64,000 nt of DNA from Polyodon spathula (taxonomy: Eukaryota; Chordata; Actinopteri; Acipenseriformes; Polyodontidae). The notes under the pieces were generated by a model. That model was not told the DNA's origin, did not search any database, and saw only the letters and a list, made by a program, of their open reading frames with translations. Below are positions 13,046 through 26,556 of the stretch, in pieces. A program made the translations under genes and the position numbers. The stretch covers positions 17,942,292-18,006,291 of the forward strand of contig NC_054559.1 of assembly GCF_017654505.1 (NCBI RefSeq), read 5' to 3'. Numbering within the stretch: the stretch's first letter is position 1; each line of letters opens with the position of its first letter.

Positions 13046-14990
13046 GATTTGACTTTAGGTTTGTAAAGGGTGATAGTAATGAATTTATTTCATTAACAAA
13101 GCCGATCATTTGATTGTAAAATAAGTATATAGTGCATTCATTATTTCTTTTTTTTGGCAAGGGTTAAAATGATGAGTAAAACCAGACAAAGCAAATCACT
13201 GTATTTATACTTACGATTTTAATGGAGAGATGGTCTGTGGTGGAGAGTTGCAAAAATAAAGGGTGTTTTTATTGCTGTGCTAATGTCGTCATCCCTGACC
13301 TGAGCACTACCAGCTAATTTAAAAGTAACAAACTTCTTGTAACTGTTGCCTTAGCTTTAAATGTATGGTTTGTCATTTACTGGCAATGCACGTCTTTCTG
13401 TAAGCATTATTTAGCACTTTGGTAACTTCTGTAAGGTGGGGAAGGGATGTGAAAGTTATTTAGACAACATTGTGGGCTTAGTGGTTTAATCATAGCAGTG
13501 TCTTAAAATGCCGTTGCAGTAGGGGTGCATGGATTCACATGGTGAACTGTGATATTTTTCTGAAGTATTAACATGTACTCCAGCTGCTTCACCTACCAAT
13601 CACTTTGTTGAGGGTGTTTTTGTCAAGTCTGCCGACAGCTGAGCAAAACGGAAGCTGGGCGGAGGCGAGTTATTAATGTTGATAATCTCATCAGGACGAC
13701 TGCTCTGGCTGGTTTAAAATCCTGTGTGGACTCGCATCATGTTCTTGATAAGACACACTATGTGTAAGGCTCGAATGAAGTGTTCGGGAATACAACCAAT
13801 CAGAGTGTCCGTGATACCCATCAGATCGACAGCACGTCATCACAGTCGCAGACTGATGGGTCGGGAAGGTATGGTAACTCGCTATGCACGAGCTACACTA
13901 CAAACATTAATCATTCAAAACTATCTGCAACATGAGTGCGTGTTAGCAAAGCATTACCTGTGCATCCCAGGGACCAGTCTCTGCTGACGGGAGTGTTCTC
14001 CACTGCTAGAGATGTGGTAACAGCACAGAGAAGTGCACTCAAGCCAGGACTTGTAGATCACTTCCTCAAGAAAAAACTTTGTCTGGATCCCTGATTTGTA
14101 ATTTTGTTTGAAAGAAATGTATTTTAAAGAATAGATAGGAAACAAAACCAATGCAGACCATGAAGGTTATTGGACCAAAAGTGCTTTACCAGAGTTATTG
14201 CAGACACTTGCACAAGCAAATGAGACAATTGTGTGATTTTTAGGTTTCATACTACATTTACGATATTGTGACACGTATCGTATCGTGAAGACGCTGCTGA
14301 TGCCCAGTCCTACATTGCACCATGGCAAAGTCTTGAGGACTGCACAGAAGTAGTAGCATCATTTTATTAATCGCCAAATTGATATCAGAATTGTCTGTAT
14401 TTGTAAAGCGTTACAAAGCGTTTCACATTCGTTACAACTTTTAAAGTGTCCTGGGATGCCTGTTGTAAAGTATCCTCTTGACTGTAGGCTTTCTGTTGGC
14501 ACACTTTCTCAGATTCCTAGGCTCTAAACATTAAATGCTATTGAGTTTCACATTCATTACAGCTTTAAAGCAGTACTGTTCTCAGTTTTTTTTTTTTATA
14601 GCATTGTTATACCACAGAAGAAGTGTGAAGTTCACGTCTCTTTTCTGATTCATTAAAACTCCTGAGATTGCAGGCTTGAACTTTGCATCTTTTGTACAGA
14701 GTAATATTTTTCAATGAACCCCAGAATTTCATTTGCATGTACATTGTGCGTTCTTCAAACACTAGGAAAAAATGAATCACTACCTACAGTGTATTGATCT
14801 TGTTCACATACAGTTGCTTACCCTATACCAGGAACGCCTTTAGGAATATTTCTAGAGACTGTTATTCCTGTTCGGAATGTACTGTTATGGCAGTAAAACA
14901 AATTAAACAAATGTGTGATAGAAAATAGATTCTACAGGCTTCAACTAGACATTAATAATAATACTTTGCTGCCAGTTTGCTTTTGTCTGG
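13046..14990. other. Non-coding stretch, no gene recognised
   Basis: An open frame of 87 codons at 13724-13987 has no recognisable domain. The sequence is otherwise closed in all frames and is probably intronic or intergenic. Confidence 0.45.
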
Positions 14991-14991
14991 A

Positions 14992-15140
14992 GCTGGTTTG
15001 GGGAGAATTTTTTTTTCCCCCCAATTCTATTCCCATTTCAAATTCCTTTTTAAAACCAGTTCCCAATTTCAATTCCCATTCCCTTTTAATCAATTCCAAT
15101 TCCTTCAAAGGAGAAGTACCCCCTATTGACCCCAACCCTG
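14992..15140. mobile_element. AATTCC-rich inverted-repeat element (family E), copy 1
   Basis: The element is built of repeated AATTCC-like hexamers and ends ttgaccccaaccctg; its left end is degenerate. Related copies lie at 37771, 39158 and 41272. It accounts for much of a misleading 198-codon open frame in this area. Confidence 0.55.
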
Positions 15141-15511
15141 GTCTGGCAGTCATCTTAAAACTGTATTTCGGAAGAGTTGTGGAAAATAATCGCATGTACA
15201 GTGTTTTCTTATTTAACAGAGAGCTGCATTATACCTACACCTTTTTACTGAAATATGTTGCTGGCACTACAGTACAGAAGGTGTATACATCTGTTGAACC
15301 TGATGAATACAGCAGTAGCTTCCATACGTTTGTGTGCAGTGCTGAGAGCTGTGCTTTATGTGTAATCTTGCAGCATGGCGCAGTTAAAAGCAATACTGAT
15401 CCGAAGCTCACTTTACTGAGTATCCCGGACCCAGTGAGGGTAGAGTATATGTTTTTGTCAAGCTGTCGTTACTGCTTCATATCCCGTAAATCATGTAACT
15501 TTTTTCCTTAG

Positions 15512-15626
15512 GTCATGGGTGGCAAGAAACCTGTCTAGATAAAGACTTCGTTATCCCTTTGGAAGGCCCTCACTCAGCCGCGATGCATCGGACAACCTAA
15601 TGCTCTGGGTCTCTACGCATCCTGTC
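15512..15626 (+). other. Probable 5'UTR part of the exon carrying the 15627 start codon
   Basis: A pyrimidine-rich acceptor, tttttccttag, ends at 15511. The following 115 bases contain a short upstream open frame (ATG at 15582, stop after five codons) and lead into the start codon at 15627. This implies at least one further upstream non-coding exon. Confidence 0.45.
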
Positions 15627-16852
15627 ATGGACGGGGAGAATTACCTGCACCCAGAGGGACCCCTACTAGACAGCCCGATGTTCAGCCTGTCAAACCCTTC
15701 ACTTCTCCCCACAGCCATGGAGGTAAGTGTAGCCAAGCGGAGACGCGTAAAAACATGATTTGTTCAGTCTGGGTTTACGAGAAAGATGGGTAAGAGATCA
15801 CTAATGAGGACATTTTCATCCTGAGCACTTACTCATACACTCCGCTGCAGTAATTTTATAGTCTTGTCCTGCCAAGAATGTCAAATGAAAAAAAAAGAAA
15901 CGGCTTAATAAAAATTCAGCAAATCCACCACCAAAAATAAACATGTATCAGTCTAACTAGGGCTGGCTCATCCTGCTTGTCTTATTAATCTATGTATATA
16001 GTGCCACAGAGGCACCTGACCGGCGTCTGAAGTTTGTATCTAAGAAAGTATCAGAGACACTCCATAGACCCTTTAAAGCCCTGTCTCTATTGTCTGTACT
16101 GACAGCCAAGGCTGGTTATTTCTTAGAAACCGTTTCCAGTGATCCTGGTCTTGGTCTCGTGTATTGAAAAGCATTTTTAGACTGATTGCACACCCTCTTT
16201 TTGTTGTTTAAATGTACTCACTATCATAAGGTCTAGAATACCTAGAATATAGGTTATGAACCCTGTTTAGCGTCCACTTTCTTTTTCTGTCCTATTACAC
16301 ATAAGGTAGGTCGGAGATCTGCACTCTGAGCAATTCATTTATCCAGACTTGATGTTTTATTCTGGGTTGCATTTCTCCTTCTCTGTCTATGTCTGTATTG
16401 CCTATTCCTCTCAACTGAACTTAAGCTGAATTTTAAATAATGCGTCAACTTGCAAACTGACTCTCACTGGAAGCTCCTACAGGCAGAACAAATTAAAATA
16501 TTAACTTTACCAGTACCCCAGGTTATTATAGATGACTTGTTCTCAAAGGTGGGACAGCTTTGATGTCTTGAATCGTGTATCTTTTATGCACAGAAGAAAT
16601 CAGTTTCCCTGCAATCTGCCCTGATTTATCCTTGAATAGGTTTCCAGATTACTGTTTTTATTAGTAGGAAGAGCATGTCTCTGAAATGTATCAGTAGCAA
16701 TGTTATAAAACTGGCAAGGAATAACCAAATTTTTTTTTTTTTGTTTGTTTGTTTCAGAACCATATGTCTCCATCTAGCTCGTGGGCCACGTTCTCCTCAC
16801 ATCAGGCTACATATAACTTGCACTACCCTATGCAATCTGGAAACCAGTACGT

Positions 16853-16932
<80 letters not shown>

Positions 16933-18286
16933 GTGTGTTTATCATCTGTGTTGATCACTTCTGCCTTCCTTCTTTGATGCTTTTCTTAAAAAATTAAACA
17001 ATAATAATCAAAAGCATCTAAATATGTGATGTGTACGTGTGACACACATAAGGTGTTTTTAAAGAAACTGCAACATGACAAAAAGATAAGTGGCCAAACA
17101 TAGAACATCTTAAGTAAAATGTCCATTTGTTTTTCCAATAAGTTTTCCTTGAGCTTAAGGGTATTGCAGAAAATAGCTTAACAAGTTTTGGTCAATACTC
17201 TAGTTAAGGGAAAAAAAGTAGTCTTACCTGTTATTCTTAAACTTCGACACTTCAGGTCTTTTATGCAACCAGCCCTGGGACTTTTTGAACCCTTTTTGTA
17301 TCTGGCCAAAGTGTCCCTAAGTGGTGGCAAATATGGTTCCTGTATCGAACGAGATAGAAGTGACAATCTGCATGTTGCAACTCTGCCAACTAAATTTCAG
17401 CTCTCTGATTTATTACTTTTATCACTGATTAATGGCCAAAGTGACTGTATTTATTCATTTAAAAAAAAAAAAAAAAAAAACTCCTGACTCCATTGAGAGT
17501 GATAATTTTGCAAACGTCAGGGTGCAGGGATGGAAATATGACTCCTGTTGCAGAGTAGTTTCATGCGTTCCAGATTTTAATATGTGCTTGGTTAGCTACA
17601 GTGTGTAGGTAACAAGTTCAGATGTGTCTTCTGAAACTCACAGTAAAACCAGGAATGGATCAAGCTGCTATGCAATGGGGAGTCTTATTTCCATCCCTGG
17701 GGTGGAGTAAAACTTGTGCCAGAACCAAAAAAAAAAAAAAAAAGATCAGGCGATTTTTATTGTTTGCATACAGTGTGTCTCCCATTTCCCTTTTTTGGAG
17801 TTTCTTTCTCTTGTATCTCTGGTGCAGGGCAGCAGGCCATCTTCCTAGTTGATAAAAAGAATTCCCGTATTCCTTTGCTCATTGACTGGTGACGTCTGAA
17901 CATTTCCTGTTCTTCTACTGAAATTAGGCAGTACGCTTTAATGTTCTAAAATTGACTGAATCCGAATCGCTGCTTTTCTGTGGCTTGAAGCTGTGTATAT
18001 TAAACTGTAGAAAACGATGTAGTACGCACTGCAAATGGGACACCAGAATTGTGCCAACCAAATCATGACGAATAGCAGTAATCATAATTTTTGTCTTAAT
18101 TCCAGCTTTTTTAAATCTGCATTGCTATATGGTGATAAAGGCAGATATCATCTGTGTTCATTACCATGTGCACATCATTTTTTTTAGGACTTGGCTAAAA
18201 CAGAAAATTGGTTTTATATTTGGGTAGTGATTCTGTAAATTGTCTTATGGGTATCAGAACAAAGGGATACCATCCCCCCCCCCCCC

Positions 18287-18329
<43 letters not shown>

Positions 18330-21300
18330 ACGCATTTATAGGTTATGTGCTGCATTTGTGGTTGTCATTGTGGGCATTTTGCATGTAGCTTTCTTACTGT
18401 ATTACTTACAATTTACAGAGAATTTTGTTTCTGTCTTCCCACACCCCCGCTAAAATAGCATGAGATCACTCACTTTACTAGACACTTCCGCAGGGTCTTA
18501 ATCGCATTATTCACATCTCCAGTGTTAAACTTTCAGGCAGGGGATAGATTTATATGTGTTATTAAAACTAATGCTGTAGGAACATGCAGTAAACATTCTG
18601 TTGGTTTGCTGCAAGGGGTTAAAAAAGGAAGGATTGAATTAATGAATAGAATTTTCAGGGTTTGGAATGAAATTCATCTCCTCCTCCACATCCTTCAAGG
18701 CAAGCAAAGGCTATTTATTTCTCACAATGCTTCCGCCCCCACCTACAAGTAATACGGTTCCCATACAAGCTGTAATTTTACTTTTTACTTCTAAATCAAG
18801 TGGCACTTCAAGTCAAGGCGTAGGGTTCAGCTTGAGGCTTTTTAAAAAATATATAAAATAAAATAACCTAGTCATGAATGGACTTGGTTCACTGTCTTGG
18901 TTTTTGGCTTTTGGTTTCATAAGACTTTGAATAAGCCAAGGCATTTCCTGAAGCGGCCAGGGCTGCCCTATACATTCTTATTTAAACACACTCTCTTTAA
19001 CTTTGCTGTTTCCTTCTAATTTAACCAGGCTCTTGTAGAATTAGTTAATGGTATGCATGCAGTACTGTTGCTATTTACAGCACAGTACGTCACCCAGGTA
19101 CAAGTTTCAGCAGTGATTTATTGCTCCAAATGTGAAATTGAGCCATGGCCATTAAGGCCATGGTGTACTTGCAAGAGGACTTTTCTTCTTTGTTTGGAAT
19201 AATTTGAACATTTGAAGATACCCCATAATCAATTCTAGTTTTGTAATACAGTGTGATACAGAACTTTCTACAGAAAGCTGCTGTAAATGTAGTATACTGT
19301 ATCAGGGATGAAAACAAGACTCCTGTTGCATAGCAGTTTGATCCATTCCTAATTTTACTATGAGTTTAATAAGACACATCTGAGCTTGTTACCTATATGC
19401 TGTGGCTAATCAAGCATGTATTAAAACCTGGAATGGTTGAAACTGCTATGCAATAGGGATGTTATTTCCATCCCTGTATATTTATGATACAGTTAGCACA
19501 GTGAGTTAATGCACCAGCTTGTCCCCTTTGAAGACCTGGCTTCGAATACAGCTGCGGTCACAAGTGAAAAGAATTGGGTGCTCGTAGCCCCCAGTGGACA
19601 CACTGGAGAACTGCCACTTAATTCGACACAAATGGCACTTGGCACACTTACAAGAAGCAAAATAAAAAGGATAAAGTGTGGTTCTTCCATTCCTGGGCAG
19701 GCTTGAGCATGCTTATGGGGCAGTGAGGGGAAGCATGCAGTGGGTCTGCATGTGCTGCCCTGTCTCTGCGTGGGTTAAGAATAACAACTCCGCTCTCTGG
19801 TGCTGCCATTCAAGAAAAAAGAAAACGCACAAAGAAAAAGATGGCTGTCTTCAAGTCGGCCATTTCATTCGTGCTCTGTGAGATATGTCAATCGACACTG
19901 ATGGGAAATGCATTGTGAACATGCAAACAGTGCTGTTTGCTGCTGTTTTATAAAATAGGGTGTGAAAAGTACACCGCAAAAAGGTGAGGGTTCGGTCACA
20001 GTCAGTTTTGAAAATACAGGAGATATTCACAGCTCATTTCAGACGTATATCCGGACCGCAGTTACACTACAGGATTAGTAGAGACTAGGTCGAATTTAGC
20101 CAGGCCATAATTTGATCCAGGTATTTGCTGAGTACTTGAGGGTACTTTTAAGTGTTTGGAAAGTTTAGTGTTGTCCCTTCAGAGAAACACCTGTTGCATT
20201 TAATGTTTACCATTTTTGTCATAGTTTTTATGTGTTATCTGTAGTTTGGAAACCCCCCCTCTCTAAAGTGATGTCACAGATGTGCCCCGTAATACAATAA
20301 ATAAATAGTGTGTCTGTGCAGATGACAGGCAAGCAGTTTGTTTTTAGGGCTTTAGGGGTGGGTATTGGTAACGGTTAGTCTTAATTAAGGGATGTAATAA
20401 AATCTCATGCCACTTGAGATTCAGACTTCATATTTGCAGGGTTACATGAACATGACAAGGACATAATATGACTCATGTGATTTTTAACTTGCTTGTAGAC
20501 ACAATGGGGGGAATCCACAATGCCTTTTAGTTTAAAGTGACACCATTTATTCTAAAATGATCAACACATACACCTGTTTATGCTGTTACAAATCTAGTAA
20601 TAAATAACTTAAGAATCTACCTAAAAGCCCTGCAAAATCGATTCCTAATTTGCAGTTTGTTGTAATGGGTTCTCCCTTTTTTTGTTTTGTTTTTTAGACA
20701 CTTCAGAGTAAGCAGCTTTGTGTAACTGCCACGGGTTGTTCACAGAAACAGTTATTTTTTTGTCCCTGTTGTATAGTTTCAGTACCTCAGACAATGTAGT
20801 ATCAAATAAAAAGCTTATTTTATAATTCCAGCTGTTGCAATGTTATGAGACTATAAGAAGATGGATGGAAAGATATATAGATTGATGGTTAATGATATTG
20901 GGTGTGCACTGAAATCTTTAAGAAAAAATGAGACTCTTAAAGCTTAAATGACATGAGAACAGAGTAATATGCCATTTTTAAATATGATAAAGACAATACA
21001 CAAGCACTTTATACATGTATTATTATTATTATTATTATTATTAGGTTTGTCATTTTGAATTCATTGTATAACCCAGTGACTGAAAGTGTTCTTGTCTGTT
21101 TTTCAATATGGGTTGTGATTTATTAAAATGGAAACTGAAAGACGGAACACTCCATGTGAACCTTTGGAGAAATCAATACAATTACACTTTGTGAAGAGAT
21201 AAGCAGTTAATCTAATGTGTTTCTGCTGACCTGAAAAGAATGTAACGTCAGCCAGTGCTGCCAGTAAACCCCACTAGTTTACAGTGTTGTATTTTCTTGT

Positions 21301-22226
21301 ATTCCTTGGATGTACTCAAAAGGTCCAGGTGTCCCTCTTCTGTTCTTTTGCATGTGATGGTATGTAATATTTATGTAATTCAACTTTTTTTCTGGTCTTT
21401 CCTAAAATTAAAAATTGCTACGATGACATTGTCTAATAATTACTGTGTTTCAAAAAGTTTAAGGACTATCAATATTCTATAGAAGGAAGGTGTCTGAATT
21501 CTCTGAAGTATTATGAAGGTACAAGGGACATATGTGTTCCACAAATAAAACATGGAACCTTCTTGTTTTTGCAATGAGGTGCACGAAACTGGTTTAAAAT
21601 GCACTCACAAGTTGGATCTGGTTATCCAAATTCAGTTTCCTTGCGGTACTTGAGTCACTGTCAAATGTATTTTATGAAGAAACCATTTGAACAACTCCTC
21701 AATTCCTTGTGCACGTTAAAGGGTTAAAAAGTGGCCCTTCCCTGTAGAGTCTCCTTAGTGCCCATGGAATATTCCAGCAGCTTCCGTACTTCCATCTGCT
21801 ATCTTTTTTTGTTTTAAAAGGCTTTTATTATATTGACTTTTTTTTTTAAGAGAAAAGTAAACCTTTTAATCACTCCCAACTCAAAAAGTGAATGTTCTGA
21901 AAGGAAGCTAAGCAGAACTTTTTTGAGGGGTGTCTACACATCATTTTTTTATTGTGAGACAAAGAAAAGCAGTTTGACTGGGATAAATGACATTGTGAAG
22001 AGAACAATTGAGTGAGTGAGCTGGTGAGAAACCCGAGCGTCACTGGAGCGCTGAATCACCTCCTCAAATGCAGAAGTACTCTGTGATGTTGTATGTTTTT
22101 TCCTTTCATTTTTTAAAATTAATTCCTTACTGGCTCTGTTTTCTTTTTATGGATCTTCACTGTTGATTGCAGTCACAGGTATTGTGAGTGACTGTCGTAA
22201 GAGTGTTGTGTCTCGTTGTGTGTGTA

Positions 22227-22257
<31 letters not shown>

Positions 22258-22264
22258 TGTGTGT

Positions 22265-22339
<75 letters not shown>

Positions 22340-22711
22340 CACACAAATACTGTGTATACTGTAGAAGTAAGAACCATGGTTTTTAGTATGCTGGCATGTG
22401 ACTTCACATGCTTTTACAATACTTTAGTGCACTTTGCTGTGCTTTGTTACATGTCATATCACACTTGTTGGAAGGAAAAGAAAAATAAGAGTGTCACTTG
22501 CTTTCATTCACTTTGGAACTCCCCCCTCTGGGAAGCATTCTTCTCTCATTGCGTGACAGAGCAGAGTGATTAATCAATGCTATTGTGTCATTCTGTCTTC
22601 AGGCAATATTTTAATACCACTTCAGAGATGCCCATGGAAACGTTCAGTCCGCATTTCCAAGACGGGGATATAAACCTCACCAGCCATGCGAGAAATGGAG
22701 ACTTTTCTCAG
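15627..22711 (+). CDS. First three coding exons of an unidentified gene (3' part missing)
   Basis: Three exons join in frame: 15627-15722 (ends GAG|GTAAGT), 16758-16846 (acceptor gtttgtttcag, donor GTACGT) and 22603-22711 (acceptor ctgtcttcag, donor GTGAGG). They encode 98 residues, starting MDGENYLHPEGPLL. The start has a good context (G at -3 and +4) and the junction phases are 0 and 2, with the last exon ending in phase 0. The peptide is rich in Ser, Pro, Asn, His, Gln and Met, with no signal peptide, membrane segment or known domain. It looks like the disordered amino end of a nuclear regulator. The order LLDSP...TAM...W.TFS weakly recalls the start of strawberry notch 2 (SBNO2, also on human 19p13.3), but I do not rely on that. 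No later exon was found before the gap, so the gene is cut by the gap or by a misjoin. Confidence 0.5.
16860..16931. repeat. (AT)n microsatellite next to a splice donor
   Basis: About 36 AT units. It begins 13 bases after the donor at 16847 of the second coding exon. Confidence 0.95.
17525..17699. mobile_element. Inverted-repeat MITE, family A, copy 2
   Basis: Starts CAGGGATGGAAATATG and ends TTTCCATCCCTG. It is flanked by a perfect 5-bp duplication, GGGTG, at 17520-17524 and 17700-17704. Compared with copy 1 the core is inverted. It lies in the second intron of the unidentified gene. Confidence 0.85.
18274..18325. repeat. Poly-C run followed by (CA)n microsatellite
   Basis: About 16 C residues, then ccaccc, then about 16 CA units. 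Confidence 0.9.
19303..19476. mobile_element. Inverted-repeat MITE, family A, copy 3
   Basis: A 174-bp full-length copy with CAGGGATG and CATCCCTG ends. The flanking pentamers TGTAT and TATAT agree at four of five positions. A tRNA-like SINE begins just downstream. Confidence 0.8.
19488..19650 (+). mobile_element. tRNA-derived SINE, second family
   Basis: An A-box-like tagcacagtgag lies at 19494-19505 and a B-box-like ggcttcgaata at 19538-19548. Their spacing fits a tRNA-derived pol III promoter. The body following the B box differs from the SINE at 12784, so this is a separate family. The 3' boundary is uncertain. Confidence 0.5.
21018..21043. repeat. (TTA)n microsatellite
   Basis: About eight TTA/ATT units. 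Confidence 0.9.
22217..22336. repeat. Compound (TG)n/(TA)n microsatellite
   Basis: A TG tract to about 22264, then two TA tracts interrupted by taatatta. It lies about 270 bases upstream of the third coding exon. Confidence 0.95.
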
Positions 22712-25700
22712 GTGAGGCATTCAAGGGTACTATGCTGTGTTCTGATGGGTTTCTTTTGTGTGTGTAAGAGGACATCAGTACTTTAGTCCAGTACTACAAA
22801 TGTAAATAGGGCATTTTATCATGTTTCATTTTGTAAAGTGTGGCTTTTAATTGATTTTTGTATGTTTTGTAAGTGTTCGGTGGCTGCCTCCTAATCAAGT
22901 TGGGAGTGTATTTCTTGCACGCTCTTTGCTGTGCTTTGAGTTGGGTCTGTCGTACAGACTAACCATCTGATTTAATCTTGCTTAATGTGTTTCTATAGAA
23001 CCTGTAGTGTTTAGAATGCCTTGTCATTGACATTCTGAGTGTGAGATCTACACTCTCGGCAGTGTAATAAATGTAGTTGCTGTGAATAGGTTCCAATGGG
23101 GACAAGACTTGTAATATAATATTATAAATATTCAGTTTTATCAGTTATGTTCATATTTAGGCTATAGTCGACTTTACTAAAATGTAAACATAATAAACAC
23201 TTCAAAAATGGTGAATGGGGTTTCTGGCACGGCTCTCTTTGCCATGAGTTTGCAGACTTTAATTTCCATGTAAAAGATGTTACTGCCTATTACAGTTTCG
23301 TGGTGCTTGTGATTCGCATGCACACATGATTTGAATTGATTCATCATATGTTCACGAAGCCTGTAGCATTGTTCAACCACCCTGCCTCCCGGATGCCATC
23401 TACAATGTGCTGTGCTTTGCTACTGAACATTGTTTTCAGTTGACATCATGGGAAAGTACCTGCAAGCGGTCCCATGTCTCCAGGTGGAGTGATGTTCTTG
23501 TTTCAGTCAGAAGAAGGGGATATGTGCACAGGAAAATGTGGCTGAACAAGTCCTCTGAAATGTCCGACCCGTGTCCGAATGCAGTCCAGTACTGGCGCCT
23601 CTTCCTGTATTTCTGTTGTGGCCTGTCCTGTACTCTAGCCGGTTGAACGAGGCAGACCGAGGTCTCTCTGTTGCTGGCAGATTGATTGCTTAATCTAATT
23701 AAAACATGAAAGCTGCTTGAGAGTTTTGATAGTTTGCCATGTTGCCCCCTAATTAACTCCTTATCCCATCAGCAGCTTGTTCATAATGAATTCATCTAGC
23801 TAGCGTGCAGTTACAGTAAGGGGTATATTGGGTCATAAAAAAGGGCAATTTTGTTGACGTGCAAACCGAAACAAAGCAGAAAACTATCTTCATAAAAATA
23901 ATTAATAATAGAAAATCCATAACCAGGTGTCTTAAGGAATAGCAGAAATAAAAGCCTCTCAAAATAAGTTAAAGTACGCTACAGTTCCTCAGCTCTCCAA
24001 GATTTTGCAACTATATTCCCACACTGAAAATACACTAACTTTGTCACACTAGGCCACAATGACCAGTGCGATTTTCCACTCAGAAAGACCAAGGTGTTCC
24101 CCTTATCCTTTTTCATTCTGTTTTCATTTCTTCCTTTACTGTCTCATAAGTTATTTCTTTTTTTAAATTTTTTTCTAAAGTACAATTTAGCAACAGACTG
24201 AGATACGGTAGGTAGGTGGTGCTGTACATTGGGAAGACAGATTTTTGTTTTTAAATGAAAGATTTTGTAACTGCTGTTAAATAAACTTTGTAGATTTATT
24301 TTTACAAGTGAAAACATGTGAATACTTTCAGTGATAAGCCACATTCATCGGTGAAAGGCAGTAAAACTAAAACAGGATCAACCGCTGTTTATAAAACCTT
24401 TTAAAATGTTTATTCATTTCATTTACTGTATAGCAAACAGCAGTTCAGAATGAAACAGCTCTTATTCAGCAGCCTACCCCCAAAGCCTGATCGTTTAAAA
24501 AGTTTTTAAACATTTTTATTTCTTTGTCTTCAGTATTGTACTTAAAGGAAGCCCATACAAGCCTGACAGCAGTTTGAGGAGTGAGATTGTGTGTAATAGG
24601 AAGTGAGTTGGCTGGTCTAGTCGATCGCGTCAGGGGAATTGCTCTGCATGTTTTGACGCCTGTCAGAAATGAGTGACAGGTTTTAACGCCTGTCTTTAAC
24701 ATTTAGTAACATTTACAGTAAGAGTCAAAACAAACCCGGGTCTGAATAGTGATATTGTATGAGATGTTCTGTATCTGAAATTAGATTTTAAAAAACACAA
24801 GCTTTTGATGTTTACTCATTGGATTGATTGCCTTTGAGATGTCAAAAAGTAAAAACCATTAAAAGGATTGTAATGATATGCCAGCTCTTGAAAGGGCTGT
24901 CTTATTTTTTATCCTTATGCACTTGAGCAGGGAAAATGTGAACATGTTATCTCACTCAACCCAGGTTACCTTCTAGGACTTTTTGGCTCCAAGTCATTGA
25001 GATTTGTTTTACTCTGCAGTATCTCCTCAGTTTGCATCTGCAATACGGACACAAGCATTCGACATGAGATATATGGAGGAAACTCATGAGGTCATGACTA
25101 ATCAAACATAGTGCTGCTGTTGCGTTGGGCCACAAAACTAATAGACATGTTAAAAGAACACTAGATTAGATAACTGCAGGGAGAAGGCACTGTATATGGC
25201 TTTGGAACAAGGGAGGATACTGGCTGGATGCAATTGTTATAAGACCTGGTTGGAACAAAGACCTGGAATGGGAAGCCTGCCCCTCCATCTGTTTATGGCT
25301 CGGATGCGGGTATTTTTGTTTGCCTAAAATCCAAACTGGGCTTGATAATGCCATTTTCAGCGAACGATTTTACCGGCTTGCAATTGTCACGCTAAGCCAT
25401 AATTATCTTGTTTGAACTTTTTCTTAAATCAGATTTACAACATTCTCCTTTTTAGTTTTTGTTTTTTTTAGTTCCTCTTTCCTTTTTTTCATTTCCTTCT
25501 TTCTCAGTCTTCTAAAAGCTTGTAATATTACCGTAGTAAAGTATTGTCGTCGTTGTTTCTGTGTGCGTTTTGGCTTTGATTAAATATTTGTGCCCTGTGC
25601 AAGCTGCTGATTTCCATTGTCTCCAGCTCTTACAGGATATCCTGATATTGTGGATTGTGTTACTTTATGAACAGTAAGCTTGTAGAAGAAGAAAAACAGA

Positions 25701-26209
25701 TGATTAACAGTTGAGGATCCGCTGTGTAATAAGCCAACTTCCATTGTTTTCAGGTAACAAGAATTACTGTGGTCCTTTAGATCAGAGCCGCATGCATGTG
25801 GTCCTTGAAATTCTACCTCACCTTTTTTTTTTTTTTTTGTCCTCCACTATGCATTAAAACAGCTTTACAGCATACAGCTTGCAGTTACAATGACAATCGG
25901 TTGGTTAAATTAACACATTAGTCCCTTGCTAAAATGAGCAATAATTATCATGTTGAAAAGGAGTATATTTAGAACAATAGGTGAACTTCAGTCCCATAAA
26001 ATAAAATTGTGTGCCTTGAATGTGCAGTAAATGCAGGCGAAGTATCCTGTTCTTGTTAAGGAGTTTGCTTGTTGTCTGTGATGATCAAAACAATACTTGA
26101 ATAGAATAAGTCCAACAGTCCTAAACTGATTTTATGTCATCTTGTCTGTTTATTTAAATGTCTTTACTTGGGTGACCCTGTTGACAGAGCGACAGAAGCA
26201 CAAAACAAT

Positions 26210-26210
<1 letters not shown>

Positions 26211-26241
<31 letters not shown>
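26211..26241. repeat. Poly-T run
   Basis: 31 consecutive T residues. This homopolymer creates artefactual Phe/Lys-rich open frames on both strands. Confidence 0.95.
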
Positions 26242-26246
<5 letters not shown>

Positions 26247-26513
26247 GCCAGTATTCTAAAAAGCTATTTTTCAAATCTAAATGCGCATTTTCTAGACCGA
26301 TTCTAGCAGAACCACGCCTCTCTTTAATCTCTCTGTTAATGTTAGCTGACTTCTCTGGTAACAACATTGTTTCAGTCATTACCGTAAAACCTTTATTTCA
26401 GAAGGATCACGTGACCACAAATATGACCTTATTAGGACTCAGAGTCTCATACGTCTACCTCTTGTGTGTTCCTGTATGTTTACAACGGGCGCACGTGCAT
26501 TTTGTGTGTGTTG

Positions 26514-26514
<1 letters not shown>

Positions 26515-26554
<40 letters not shown>
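26515..26554. repeat. (TG)n microsatellite
   Basis: About 20 TG units followed by a CG-rich alternating purine-pyrimidine tract (cgggcgcgcacgtgcg). Confidence 0.95.

Positions 26555-26556
<2 letters not shown>

Noticed and set aside
14915..15511. A 198-codon plus-strand open frame, one of the longest in the window
   Set aside because: About a third of it is an AATTCC-rich mobile element, the rest has no recognisable domain, and its stop falls exactly on the acceptor before the 15512 exon.
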